Source: Phycisphaeraceae bacterium | GTDB taxonomy: Bacteria; Planctomycetota; Phycisphaerae; Phycisphaerales; UBA1924 | Assembly: GCA_019636675.1 (NCBI GenBank) | Contig: JAHBXC010000001.1 | Coordinates: 868,001 to 932,000 of the forward strand | Direction of reading: 5' to 3' | DNA length: 64,000 nt | In this document: piece by piece, positions 44,479 to 54,425 of the stretch | Layout: each line of letters starts with the position of its first letter | Numbering within the stretch: the stretch's first letter is position 1 | Notes under the pieces: model-generated | Database searches by the model: none | What the model was told of the DNA's origin: nothing | What the model saw: the letters and a program-made list of their open reading frames with translations, nothing else | Translations under genes and position numbers: made by a program

Positions 44479-45522
44479 TCAGACGATCAGCTCCTCGTCG
44501 CCGCCGCGACCGGCGATGACGATCTCGCCCGAGTCCTCGAGGCGGCGCACGATGTCGACGATGCGCTGCTGGGCGGACTCGACATCGCTGATGCGGACCG
44601 GGCCCATGTACTCCATGTCCTCCTTGATGAGCTGCGCGGCGCGCTCGGACATGTTGTTGAAGATCTTCTGCTTGAGCTCGTCGGACGCGGTCTTGAGGGC
44701 GAGGGCCAGCTCGTCGTTGTCGACCTCCTTGAGCACGCCCTGGATGCCGCGGTCGTCGACCATGCGGATGTCCTCGAAGACGAACATGAGCCGGCGGATC
44801 TGCTCGACGAGCTCTGGGTCCTCGGCCTCGAGGCCCTCCATGATCTGCTTCTCGGTGGTGCGGTCGGCGAGGTTGAGGATCTCGGCGACGGCGTCGATGC
44901 CGCCGGTCTTCTCGGTGGACTGGCTGAGCATGTTCGCGAGGCGCGACTCGAGGCCCTTCTCGACCTCGCGGATGACCTCGGGGTTGGTCTGCTCCATGTT
45001 CGCGATGCGCTTGATGACCTCGACCTGCTTGTCGGGCTGCAGGCCGACGATGATCTCCGACGCCTTGTGGAAGGGCAGGTGGCAGACGATCAGCGCGATG
45101 GTCTGGGGGTGCTCGTCCTGGATGAAGGTCAGCAGGTTCTCGCTCTCGGCCTTCTGCAGGAACGAGAACGGGGTCTTCTGCACCTGCGTCTGGATCTGCG
45201 AGAGCACCTTGTCGGCGGTCTTGCTGTCGAGCGACTGCTTGAGGAGGACCTTCGCGTACTCGAGCCCGCCCTCGGCGGCGTACTGCGACGCGATGGTGAT
45301 CTGGTAGAACTCCTCCACCACGGAGTTGCGCAGCGTCGTGGGGACCTGCCCCAGCGACGCGAGCTCGCGCGTCACCTGCTCGATCGAATCGGCCGGCAGG
45401 TTCTTGAGCATGTCGCTGGCGGTCTGGGCGTCGAGCGACAGCAGCAGGATCGCCGCTTTGGTGATCCCCGTCAGGTGCTCCGGGCTTTCGGGCAGTTTTT
45501 CGCCTGGCTTGCGTGGTGGCAT
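44479..45522 (-). CDS. fliG: Flagellar motor switch protein FliG
   Basis: A 347-residue C-ring protein that couples the MS ring to torque generation. Signatures: LTGITKAAILLLSLDAQTAS near the N-terminus (FliF-binding domain), the middle domain EHPQTIALIVCHL, and the C-terminal torque domain FVFEDIRMVDDRGIQGVLKE with the charged helix DELALALKTASDELKQKIFN and NMSERAAQLIKEDME. Gaps to fliF and fliH are 39 and 34 nt. Confidence 0.97.
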   Translation of the reverse strand: MPPRKPGEKLPESPEHLTGITKAAILLLSLDAQTASDMLKNLPADSIEQVTRELASLGQVPTTLRNSVVEEFYQITIASQYAAEGGLEYAKVLLKQSLDSKTADKVLSQIQTQVQKTPFSFLQKAESENLLTFIQDEHPQTIALIVCHLPFHKASEIIVGLQPDKQVEVIKRIANMEQTNPEVIREVEKGLESRLANMLSQSTEKTGGIDAVAEILNLADRTTEKQIMEGLEAEDPELVEQIRRLMFVFEDIRMVDDRGIQGVLKEVDNDELALALKTASDELKQKIFNNMSERAAQLIKEDMEYMGPVRISDVESAQQRIVDIVRRLEDSGEIVIAGRGGDEELIV

Positions 45523-45561
45523 GGTTTGGCGCCGTGGTGGTGGACGCGAATCGTCGACCGC

Positions 45562-47259
45562 TTACTGATCGGACTGGATCCATCGGTTTAGCAGGCCGGC
45601 CGCTTCGGCGGGGCGCTGCTTGACCATGTCTTCGACCTGCTCGAGCACCTTCTGGCTCTGGATCGCCGAGTCGGACAGCTCGATGCCCGAGAGCGCCGCG
45701 TCGGCTTCGCCCGCTTCGCCCACGAGGTCGGTCTCGCCCGAGAGGGCCGGGGGCACGCCCATGAGCTCTTCGGGGCTGGGCAGCTTGTCGATCTTGGTGG
45801 CGCGCCTGACCGTGAGCGCCATCATGCCCAGGGCGGCGAGCGCGAGGAGCGTGAGGACCACGGTGCGCACGCCGCCGGCGTTCTCGAAGATCGACGCGAC
45901 GCCGCCCGTGCCTGAGCCGCCAGCCCCGCCGCCCATCCCGGCGCGGAACGCCTCGGGGTACGCCTTCTGGAGCATCTCGAAGTCGGGGATGACGGAGACG
46001 ACGACATCGCCCGGCTGGCCGCCGGCTTCGCCCGAATCGACCTGGGGCTGGATGTCGTCGCGGATGCGCGCCGTCTCCTGCTGGATGACGGGCGCGAGCG
46101 CGTCGTCGCCGGGGGTCTCGGTCGAGTTGTTCGCGGCGCGCCACTGCGCGATGAAGAACGAGCGAGGGATGTTCACGGTCGCGTTGATCTTGAGGGGCAT
46201 CCCGCGCGGGTCGGTGATGCGCTCGACGGTGCGCCCGAACTGGGTCTCGAACTCCGCCTCGGTCTGGGTGTCGCTGAGGGTGTTGCCCCGCGCGCCGGCG
46301 TTGTCGATCGACAGCCCGGTGTTGGGGCGCACGCCCGGCTCTGCGCCCACGGCGCCCTGCTGCTGCACGCGCTCACTCGTCGTCTCGCGCTTGGGCGCGG
46401 TGACCGTGCCGCGACCCGCGTCGAGGACGCGGCTGGTCTCGGACACCGATCGCCTGACATCGACCTGCGCGTTGACGGCGATGATGACGCCCGGGATGTA
46501 CGAGAGCATGTCCATCAGCCGGTCGCGCACGCGCTGCTCGACCTTGCCGGAGTGCTCGAGGTAGCCGGACGCGAGCATGTCGTCGTCGGAGCGGGCCCGG
46601 CGCTGCTGGCCGCGCACGCCGTCGATGACGCGCACATTCCGGATGTCGAGCCCGGCCTTCGCGCCGGCGACCAGGCCGGCGGCGCCGTCGACGACTTCCT
46701 GCGATAGCGCCTGGTTGCCCGCCATGAAGATCGTCACCGACGCCGTGGGCTGGCGGACCGCCATGCCCAGGGAACGGGGCTCCGGGGCGTCGATGAGGAC
46801 CGCGGCCCGGTCGACGTTGCTGAACTGCCCGATGATGCGCGCCAGCTCGTTCTGGATCGCGATGGTCTCGAGCTGGGTGAGCTGCGCCGAGGACATCGTC
46901 CACGACTGCTTGTCGATGAGGTTGTTGAAGAGGACCGAGGAATCGGCCGGCAGGGCGCCTCGCTGGGCCATCTGCGCGATGATCGGTCGGACGCGCTCGC
47001 GCTCGACCATGACCTGCCCGGAGGTGCTCGTTTTATAAGGAATGCCGGCGCTGTCGAGGAACCGGGCGGCCTGCTGCTGCTCGACCGGGCTGGCGCGATC
47101 CATAAGGGGCACCAGCGCCGGCTTGCCGGTGTACTGCACGACGAGAAACAGCGTCATCGCCATGACCACCACGAGGGAGGCGATGAGCAGCTTCTGCGTC
47201 GCGTTCAGTTCCCTGAGCGCGCGCCGGATCGTGTCGAGGACGCCCCTGAGGCGGTCCAT
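45562..47259 (-). CDS. fliF: Flagellar MS-ring protein FliF
   Basis: A 565-residue ring protein with a first transmembrane helix at about 24-46 (LLIASLVVVMAMTLFLVVQY), ring-building motifs (DSAGIPYKTSTSGQVMV, LARIIGQFSNVDRAAVLIDA, and ASVTIFMAGNQALSQEVVDG), and a second helix near 467-488 (TVVLTLLALAALGMMALTV), then the cytoplasmic tail with ALLNRWI-like ending LLNRWIQSD that binds FliG. AAGGAGG eight nt before the ATG supports the start. Confidence 0.97.
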   Translation of the reverse strand: MDRLRGVLDTIRRALRELNATQKLLIASLVVVMAMTLFLVVQYTGKPALVPLMDRASPVEQQQAARFLDSAGIPYKTSTSGQVMVERERVRPIIAQMAQRGALPADSSVLFNNLIDKQSWTMSSAQLTQLETIAIQNELARIIGQFSNVDRAAVLIDAPEPRSLGMAVRQPTASVTIFMAGNQALSQEVVDGAAGLVAGAKAGLDIRNVRVIDGVRGQQRRARSDDDMLASGYLEHSGKVEQRVRDRLMDMLSYIPGVIIAVNAQVDVRRSVSETSRVLDAGRGTVTAPKRETTSERVQQQGAVGAEPGVRPNTGLSIDNAGARGNTLSDTQTEAEFETQFGRTVERITDPRGMPLKINATVNIPRSFFIAQWRAANNSTETPGDDALAPVIQQETARIRDDIQPQVDSGEAGGQPGDVVVSVIPDFEMLQKAYPEAFRAGMGGGAGGSGTGGVASIFENAGGVRTVVLTLLALAALGMMALTVRRATKIDKLPSPEELMGVPPALSGETDLVGEAGEADAALSGIELSDSAIQSQKVLEQVEDMVKQRPAEAAGLLNRWIQSDQ

Positions 47260-47420
47260 GCGTGCGGCCTCCTTGCCTTCTCGACCACGGGCGGACGGCC
47301 CGGGGTCGTGCCGGCGCGCTCCGTGCGCCGGGCGCGCGAGACGGCTCGCGCTCCAACAGTCTTAGGAGGTCGGCGCTTTCGTTGCAAGGCCTTGAAAGGA
47401 CTCGAGCGATCGCGAAACGG

Positions 47421-47741
47421 TCAGACGCGGATCTGCTTGACCTCTTCGTACGCGTCCATGACCTTGTTGCGCAGCTGGAGGAGCATCTTGAAGGCCGTGT
47501 CCGCCTTCTGCGTCGCGATGAACACGCTCTCGGGGTCGTCCCGGCGACCCGCCAGCAGGTCCTCGGTCGCCTGCGTCGCGTCCTGCTGCAGCTTGTTCAC
47601 CTGCTCGATGTTCTTGAGCAGGAAGTCCTTGAACGACGGCTCGTTCGGGTCGACCGGCTGACCGCCCCCGGGCAGGGGCCCGCGCGGCTTCAGCGGCGAT
47701 CCGCCTGATGCTCCCGAGATGAGTCCGAGTGGGTCGCTCAT
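47421..47741 (-). CDS. fliE: Flagellar hook-basal body protein FliE
   Basis: A 106-residue adaptor between the MS ring and the rod. The C-terminal part is typical: SFKDFLLKNIEQVNKLQQDA, then VFIATQKADTAFKMLLQLRN and KVMDAYEEVKQIRV. The N-terminus is a short Gly/Pro-rich leader. It lies between flgC and fliF, its usual position. Confidence 0.94.
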   Translation of the reverse strand: MSDPLGLISGASGGSPLKPRGPLPGGGQPVDPNEPSFKDFLLKNIEQVNKLQQDATQATEDLLAGRRDDPESVFIATQKADTAFKMLLQLRNKVMDAYEEVKQIRV

Positions 47742-47774
47742 GCGTCAGTCCTGCCCCTCAGGGGGCGCTCTCGC

Positions 47775-48206
47775 TCAGGCCAGCAAACGAAGGGCCTGCG
47801 TCATCATCGTCTTCGTCGCGTCCGCGGCGGCAAGATTTGCCTCGTACGCACGCTGCGCCAGGATCGCGTTCACCTGCTCCGTCGTCGAGTCGATGTTCGG
47901 CAAGGGCACATACCCAGCGTGCTCGTGCCCGTCCCGGTAGGCGTACGGGTTCGAAGGGTCCCACACCAGTCGCGGCGGGGACGGGTCGTGCGAGATCTCC
48001 GCGACCTCCACACCCCTCGGCGACGCCCGGCCGAAGGGGTCCTCCCCTCCCACCGGCGCGAAGTGCACGATCCGGCGCTGGTACGGGTTCACCCGCCCCT
48101 GCTCGTCCAGAATCGTGTCCGTGTTCGCGATGTTCGACGCGATCGACGACAGCCGCGTCCTCTGCGCCACCAGCCCGCTCACCGAAACATCCAATGCGCC
48201 GAACAT
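47775..48206 (-). CDS. flgC: Proximal rod protein FlgC
   Basis: A 143-residue rod subunit. The N-terminal helix motif (LVAQRTRLSSIASNIANTDT) and the C-terminal MTQALRLLA-type helix (EQVNAILAQRAYEANLAAAD) define the FlgBCFG family, and YVPLPNIDSTTE is specific to FlgC. It follows flgB by 107 nt and precedes fliE by 33 nt. Confidence 0.95.
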   Translation of the reverse strand: MFGALDVSVSGLVAQRTRLSSIASNIANTDTILDEQGRVNPYQRRIVHFAPVGGEDPFGRASPRGVEVAEISHDPSPPRLVWDPSNPYAYRDGHEHAGYVPLPNIDSTTEQVNAILAQRAYEANLAAADATKTMMTQALRLLA

Positions 48207-48313
48207 GAATGGCTCCGCCCTTCAGCGACCACGCGCACTTTCCGCGCGGTCGGTTCCTGCGCACCGCGCAACCGTTGCGCGGCGTCATCCGTCATGTAAG
48301 CTCACCGCGCGGC

Positions 48314-48778
48314 TCAGAACCGCTCGCGGATCGCGATATTCAGCAACTCAGAACGCCCGCGGTGCAGCTCCACCGCCATGCCGTGGACGTTCGTGTTCTC
48401 GACCAGGTCCTGCATCATCCGCTCGATGTCGGAATCGTTGCGATCGTGGAACAGGATGTTCCGCCCCTGCGCCGAGGGGCGCAGATCGAAACTCGGCTCG
48501 CCCAGACGCGTGCGCGAGGGGCGGATGTTCTCCGACGAGCGGAACTCCAGCGACCCCCGGTGCCCCCCGAACTGCTGGCGGCGCTTGTCGACCGCGTCGC
48601 CCAGCACCCGCTGGAACTCCCCCGGCGCGACATCCCGAGGGCGGAAATTCGGCGTGTCGGCGTTCGCGACGTTGTTCGTCAGGAACGCCTGCCGGCGAGC
48701 CGTGAAGCGGATCGTCGCCTCCAGGGCGGGCATCGCGTCGGATGTGGCCAGTTCGCGGATGAACATCCCCACGCCCAT
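48314..48778 (-). CDS. flgB: Proximal rod protein FlgB
   Basis: A 154-residue rod subunit and the first gene of the flagellar cluster. It shows TARRQAFLTNNVANADTPNF, the FlgB N-terminal motif, and DIERMMQDLVENTNVHGMAV near the C-terminus. Two ATGs, at 48778 and 48766, are both possible; the first is given. No sigma-54 or sigma-28 promoter consensus is recognised in the 95-nt gap to the divergent beta-helix gene. Confidence 0.93.
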   Translation of the reverse strand: MGVGMFIRELATSDAMPALEATIRFTARRQAFLTNNVANADTPNFRPRDVAPGEFQRVLGDAVDKRRQQFGGHRGSLEFRSSENIRPSRTRLGEPSFDLRPSAQGRNILFHDRNDSDIERMMQDLVENTNVHGMAVELHRGRSELLNIAIRERF

Positions 48779-48873
48779 CGCAAATCCCGGACCAAGCCCC
48801 CGACCCTCGCAACCGGGGGGCGCCGCCGAACGAAGCGCAGACGATGCGCCGATCCGTCGATAAGGGAACCACG

Positions 48874-50025
48874 ATGCACCCCCTCGCCCCCCTGCTCTCG
48901 CTCGCCCTCGCCGCCGCGGCCCTCGCCGGGCCCCTCGACCCGCCCCCCGGGCCGGTCGCGCCGACGATGAAGCCCCTCTCCCAGGTCGAGCCGCGCATCC
49001 CCATCGACTCACTCCCCGCCGTCCTCTCGGTCAGCGGGTCGTACTACCTCACCCGCTCCCTCGTGGGCGTCCCGGGCGAGGTCGGCATCCTCGTGCGCGC
49101 GCGCCACGTCACCATCGACCTCAACGGCTTCGAACTCCGCGGCGCCGCCGGAACCCTCGACGCGATCCGCGCCATCCCGGGCATCACCGACTGCACCGAC
49201 CTGGTCGTGCGCAACGGCTCGATCCACTCCTGGGGCGGCTCCGGCATCAACTCGGGCTGCGTCTTCGGCGCGACCTTCGAGGACCTGCGCATCGAGAACA
49301 ACGCCGGCGCCGGCATCCTCGCCAGCGACTTCACCACCGTCTCGCGCGCCGTGCTCCGCTCCAACGGGGCCGCCGGCCTCGACCTGGGCGTCAACGCGCG
49401 CGTCTCCGACATCACCAGCACGAACAACGCCCAGGACGGCATCGGCGTGGGCGAGCACTCCATCGTCACCCGCGCCGTCATCCGCGACAGCGGGCGCATC
49501 GGCCTGCGCGCCGGCGAGCGCTCCATCGTCTCCGACATCACCTGCTCGGGCAGCGCCGCCGTCGGCGTACGCGTGGAAACCCAGAGCAGCGTGACCCGCG
49601 TCGTCGCCTTCGAGAACGGCAACACCGGCATCGCCATCAACGGGCGCGCCGTCGTCACCGACTCGATCGCCGCCAACAACACCGGCAGCGGCGTCCTGGC
49701 CTTCGCCGGCGCGCGCATCGAACGCTGCGTCCTCAGCAACAACTCCCTCGCCGGGATCACCCTCAACGGCCCCGGCACGATCGTCGGCAACACCCTCGTC
49801 GACAACCCCACCGGCATCAACCTCCTGGGCTCGCGCTCGCGCGTCGAAGACAACGCCATCACCGGCGGCACGACCGGCATCAAAACCGTCGCCCCCGACA
49901 ACCTGATCCTGCGCAACAGCGTCCTGGGCGCGACGACCCCCTTCGACCTCGCGCCCGGCTCCAAGGCCGGCCCCATCAGCAGCGAGGTCATCGACCACCC
50001 CTGGGCCAACTTCGTCCAGAACTGA
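48874..50025 (+). CDS. Exported right-handed beta-helix repeat protein
   Basis: A 383-residue protein with a signal peptide (LAPLLSLALAAAALAGPLD). The body is a run of short beta strands with Asn/Gly turns (HVTIDLNGFELRG, TDLVVRNGSIHSWGG, ARIERCVLSNNSLAGITLNG, SRVEDNAITGG), the pattern of parallel beta-helix proteins in the pectate-lyase-like fold. No catalytic Asp/His set of a known lyase is recognised. AAGGGA seven nt upstream favours the ATG at 48874 over one 30 nt earlier. It is divergent from flgB and followed 19 nt later by rlmE. Confidence 0.8.
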   Translation: MHPLAPLLSLALAAAALAGPLDPPPGPVAPTMKPLSQVEPRIPIDSLPAVLSVSGSYYLTRSLVGVPGEVGILVRARHVTIDLNGFELRGAAGTLDAIRAIPGITDCTDLVVRNGSIHSWGGSGINSGCVFGATFEDLRIENNAGAGILASDFTTVSRAVLRSNGAAGLDLGVNARVSDITSTNNAQDGIGVGEHSIVTRAVIRDSGRIGLRAGERSIVSDITCSGSAAVGVRVETQSSVTRVVAFENGNTGIAINGRAVVTDSIAANNTGSGVLAFAGARIERCVLSNNSLAGITLNGPGTIVGNTLVDNPTGINLLGSRSRVEDNAITGGTTGIKTVAPDNLILRNSVLGATTPFDLAPGSKAGPISSEVIDHPWANFVQN

Positions 50026-50044
50026 CCCCCTACGATCGGGGCGC

Positions 50045-50680
50045 ATGGCCAAACGAGTCCTCCACGACCGCTTCTTCAAGCAGGCCAAGGCCGACGGCTA
50101 CCTCGCGCGCTCCGCCTACAAACTCATGGAGATCGACGACAAGTACCGCATCCTGCGCCGCGGGATGTTCGTCCTCGACCTGGGCGCCGCGCCCGGATCA
50201 TGGACGCAGGTCGCCGCCGAACGCATCGGCGATCGCGGCCTCATCGTCGCCCTCGACATCCAGCCCATCCGCGTCACGCTCAAGAACTCCGTCACGATGC
50301 TCGCCGATGTGAACGAGGTCACCCCCGACGCGCTCCTCGAACACATCCGGGCGGCCGGGGGCGAGAAGTTCGACGCCATCATCTCCGACATGGCCCCCAA
50401 CACCTCGGGCCACGGCGACCACTTCCGCTCCGTCCGACTCTGCGAACGCGCCCTCGAACTCGCCAACGATGTCCTGCGCGAGGGCGGCAACCTCACCATG
50501 AAGGTCTTCGAGGGCGAGCAATACCCCGACCTCCTGCGCGAGACGACCCGACGCTTCGAGAACTGCAAGGGCTTCAAGCCCAACTCCTCGCGCGATGTCT
50601 CGAAGGAGATGTTCATCGTCGCCGCGGGGTTCAGGGGGGGAAGGCAGCAGGCACAAGGCACAAGGCGCACGGGGGAGTGA
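50045..50680 (+). CDS. rlmE: 23S rRNA 2'-O-ribose methyltransferase RlmE (FtsJ family)
   Basis: Methylates the ribose of U2552 (E. coli numbering) in the A-loop of 23S rRNA using S-adenosylmethionine. The 211-residue protein has the full catalytic set K26 (RSAYKLMEID), D115 (SDMAPN), K153 (MKVFEGE) and E188 (SKEMFIVAAG), and the SAM motif DLGAAPGSW at 45-53. The last 15 residues (GGRQQAQGTRRTGE) are low complexity and come from repeat DNA that begins inside the 3' end of the gene. Confidence 0.95.
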   Translation: MAKRVLHDRFFKQAKADGYLARSAYKLMEIDDKYRILRRGMFVLDLGAAPGSWTQVAAERIGDRGLIVALDIQPIRVTLKNSVTMLADVNEVTPDALLEHIRAAGGEKFDAIISDMAPNTSGHGDHFRSVRLCERALELANDVLREGGNLTMKVFEGEQYPDLLRETTRRFENCKGFKPNSSRDVSKEMFIVAAGFRGGRQQAQGTRRTGE

Positions 50681-50744
50681 AATCTGCTCCCTCTCCTGCT
50701 TGCTCCCTCTCCTATCGAGCGCAGCGAGATGGGAGAGGGCCGGG

Positions 50745-51010
<266 letters not shown>

Positions 51011-51012
51011 CC

Positions 51013-51452
51013 TCATCCGTCCGCTGCGCGGACACCTTCTCCCTGCGGGAGAAGGGGGGAAATCTTCCTCTCTCTCCCACCTCTCCCCGGGGAGAGGTCG
51101 CGGAGCGCAGCGACGCGGGTGAGGGCTACCCGCCCTCCCGTGCTCCAACGCCTCGAAGGGACGATGCGTGACCCAACTTCCGCCGGTGCGCCTCCCACTG
51201 AGCGCAGCGATGGAGAAAAAGACAATAACGCGCCGTACAGGAGAAGGCGCCCGGATTTCTCCGATTTTCCGGTTCTCAGACCTTCCAATCCGCCGGCGTT
51301 TCCTGTACATTGCGGCGGCACAGGCCGCACGCCCCGGAGGGCGTCGCGGCATCCGAGTCACTCCGTTCCGAGGAGCAGCCCCGTGAAGATCCGTTCGTGT
51401 GTGTCAACCGCCTGCGTGCTCGCGTGCGTCTCGATCGCGTGTGAGCGCGCAG
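51013..51452 (+). repeat. Duplicated sequence, copy A
   Basis: Shares order and many exact strings with copy B at 52382: TCATCCGTCCGCTGCG, CTCTCTCCCACCTCTCCC, GGGACGATGCGTGACC, CGGATTTCTCCGATTTTC, CAGACCTTCC, CACTCCGTTC, GAGGAGCAG and GTGAAGATCCGTTCGTGTGT. Differences are substitutions and small indels. Confidence 0.85.
51383..51451 (+). pseudogene. 5' fragment of a SUMF1/PEP-CTERM-type gene (copy A)
   Basis: A GTG at 51383, preceded by GAGGAG, opens a signal-peptide-like frame VKIRSCVSTACVLACVSIAC that matches the start of the larger pseudogene at 52713 (VKIRSCVSVMSMLACAIS). After about 23 codons the similarity ends, near the junction with the transposase remnant. It is a truncated duplicate, not a working gene. 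Confidence 0.6.
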
Positions 51453-51459
51453 CGTCGGG

Positions 51460-52299
51460 TCTCGGCGGATCAGCTGAAAGTCAGAAGCCACACGCAGTCG
51501 CACTGGGCGTTGCAGGGCTGGGCTGAACCGCGCGGCTGCTTGCCGCTTTGCGGAATTCGGTCGGCGTCCGACATGGGCGCACCACACGCGGTGACCGGGC
51601 CCACGCCGGGCATCTCACGCAGGCGACGCACGACTCACTTCGGGTCGTTATTGGGTGCAGCCCCTCAACGCGTGCTCGACACGCGTCAGCCTTGCCCAGT
51701 GAAGGAGAAGACGATCTGGGCAAGACACTCGTCGAGCACACCAGACGCGACGCGTCGTCCAGGTCCCAGCGTGTCGACGCCAGCCAGGCCGGGACCAAGG
51801 GACGCGTCCACTTACGCCGCGGGTCGCCGGCGCGGTCGCGGAGCAACGCGCCGGGCAGACCTCGCGGCGCGTCGGCTGATCGATCAGGGTCTGGTGCAGC
51901 CCACGAGCCGACGCAGCTCATAGCGGATCGGGGGCAGGCACGAGCCAGACGCGGAGCCAACTTACGCGAGGTGAGCTCGACGAGCACGCGTGCGTCGGCC
52001 ATGTCACTCTTGTCGGAATATAAAGTCATGCGTGCGACATAGCCCGGAGTGCATAGGAGGGCCACGCGCTCCAGCCGGCGTGCTCGGGCGGGAGAGCTCG
52101 TCGGCCAGGTCGGCTGCGCTTACGGCAGGCCTCGATGGCCACGCCGACCACCGCCCCGCGTCCCCGAGGAACGGCCTCGACCACCTCACGCCAGTGGTTG
52201 CCGCAGGGCCGGTGTACAGGGCATGACCGGCGGCGTCATTCACACGCACACGGATGAACGATGGTGACAGTCAGTCCCATACACTGAGGTCTTCTCCAT
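51460..52299 (-). pseudogene. Degenerate IS110-type transposase
   Basis: A broken gene read on the minus strand with frameshifts. It begins at an ATG at 52299 behind AAGGAG (52313-52308): MEKTSVYGTDCHHRSSVCV, where the Asp of YGTD fits the first catalytic residue of IS110 DEDD transposases. The frame then shifts to VNDAAGHALYTGPAATTG, then VGVAIEAC, then ALLCTPGYVARMTLYSDKSD followed by MADARVLVELT, a typical IS110 region. Near 51615-51585 the signature LREMPGVGPVTA appears, the helix-hairpin-helix of the C-terminal domain. The remaining C-terminus is missing or unrecognisable where it meets copy A of the duplicated sequence. Frames change at least four times, so it cannot make a transposase. 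The 51460 boundary is approximate. Confidence 0.6.
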
Positions 52300-52381
52300 G
52301 TCCGTTGCTCCTTTCCGGTGGTCGTTGTCACACAGGGACGGTGTACACCGCCACGACTCGGGAGCAGCAGACTCATCTAAA

Positions 52382-52785
52382 TCATCCGTCCGCTGCGGAC
52401 ACACCTTCCCTGCGGGAGGGGAAGCTTTCTCTCTCCCACCTCTCCCGAGGAGGTCCTTGAGCTTTCGCGACGCGGGGTAAACTACCGCTTTCGATGATGA
52501 TGCTCCCACGCCTCGCAGGGACGATGCGTGACCAGCTCAGTTACTCCGCTGGGCTAAGCGATGAAAAAGAGCAAATAACGCGGGAGAAAGGCGCGGATTT
52601 CTCCGATTTTCAGATTCAGACCTTCCGATCAGCCCGCGATTCGGTACATTGGATCTGCACAGGCCACCCGTCGGGGTACGGCTGGCTCGTCACTCCGTTC
52701 GAGGAGCAGCGCGTGAAGATCCGTTCGTGTGTTTCAGTGATGAGCATGCTCGCGTGCGCGATCAGTCGCGTTCTCAAGGCGCGAC
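52382..52785 (+). repeat. Duplicated sequence, copy B
   Basis: Second copy of the sequence at 51013-51452, in the same orientation, including the upstream region and the first 20 or so codons of the SUMF1/PEP-CTERM-type gene. The spacing between copies is about 1369 bp, and the transposase remnant lies between them. Confidence 0.85.
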
Positions 52786-53777
52786 CAACAACCAGCACCT
52801 GCGGTTCACGCAGAACACGGCTACACCTTCAGCACCATCAGCGACGCCGACGGCCGCTCGTACAGCTTCCGGGATACAGTTCAGATCAATTGCCTCCATC
52901 GGCGCGGTGGACTACGAATACCAGCGTATCGCCACCACCGAGACGACCGTTGCGCGTACGCGCAGTTCGTCGATGTCTACCGCCATTTCGTGCCCTAAGG
53001 ACGAAGCGGTGGCAGGGTAGCACTTTGCAGGGCGTTCGCTTCAATGGCTGGGAAACGACGCTGGGGCTCACTCCGCGTATGGGATCCCCCTCGGGCTGGG
53101 ACAGCCGCCCCGCCTTCGCAAGCTTCCGCGCTACTTCGCGCATGCCAACTGGATGCACCACGGCTCTCCGACCTGGCTCACGCGACGCACGAGACCTTTC
53201 ACCACCGGCATGTACAACGACACGGTGATCGGGCCGCGCGAGCGCAGGTGTGTGGATCCCCCCTCGTGGGATGAGTGGGTGAAGGCGGCGTGTGCTGGGA
53301 TCCCCAACCGAAACGGTCCCGGCGAGGGGCGAGGTGCACAGCTGTACCCGACGTGACGACACGCCGCTGACGCCGGGCGACTGGGGCTGGGCGGCAGAGA
53401 CGAACGCCGGGCGCGCAAGGGTGGCCTTCTGATCAGTTCCGTCCTTGGGATGTGTGGGCAGTTACGAGGGGATGTGCAGACGCCCTGGGGTCTGCTGGAC
53501 GCGTCCAGGGGGGCAGAAGCCGGGGTGGACAGACTCAGTTGAGGCCGGGGAGCGCCGCTGCAGGGTCGTTATGTCCTCTCGAAGCAACCGGCGCGGACGC
53601 GTTCACGCCAGAGCGATCCTCTGTTCGTGGACAACATCGAATACTTTTCTTTGAAAGAACAGCAGTGCCATTGGCGTTATGTGACGGTTCGTTTCGCTGC
53701 GGCGATCAACTTTCCAGATGTTCCGGCAGCTTGCGCTGGGCGTCGCGGCGTTCACCGCGCTTCGCCGCAAACGCTGA
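52713..53777 (+). pseudogene. Frameshifted SUMF1-domain protein with PEP-CTERM-like tail
   Basis: A GTG at 52713 behind GAGGAG opens a signal peptide. Fragments of one protein family then follow in the right order but in changing frames: GAVDYEYQRIATTETTVA (52901-52954), YAQFVDVYRHFVP (about 52960-53000, ending in a stop), STLQGVRFNGWETTLGLTP, YFAHANWMHHGSPTWLT, FTTGMYNDTVIGPR, SWDEWVKAA, WGLLDAS (near 53490), FVDNIEYFS, and finally LALGVAAFTALRRKR with TGA at 53775-53777. The order matches formylglycine-generating-enzyme-like (SUMF1) secreted proteins with PEP-CTERM tails that are common in Phycisphaerae. Total length corresponds to about 355 codons. Several indels make it a pseudogene unless they are sequencing errors. 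Confidence 0.7.
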
Positions 53778-53884
53778 AGAGCATCAACGAACCGCGCGCG
53801 TTTCGAACAGTGTCCGCCCGGCCGCGGCTCTGATCCGCTCCCTCTGGCCCTTATGCCTTGTGCCCCGTGCCCCGTGACTTCCCC

Positions 53885-53929
53885 CCCAAAACGGCCACCG
53901 GCCCCGCCCTTGGTGGGACGGGGCCGGTG
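53885..53929 (-). terminator. Terminator of rnpB
   Basis: On the minus strand, an 11-bp perfect stem CACCGGCCCCG / CGGGGCCGGTG (arms 53919-53929 and 53896-53906, 12-nt loop) followed by GCCGTTTTGGGG. Confidence 0.75.
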
Positions 53930-53935
53930 ATCAAG

Positions 53936-54390
<455 letters not shown>

Positions 54391-54425
54391 CATGATCCTA
54401 CGCGTCCGGTACCATCCCCGTTCGC

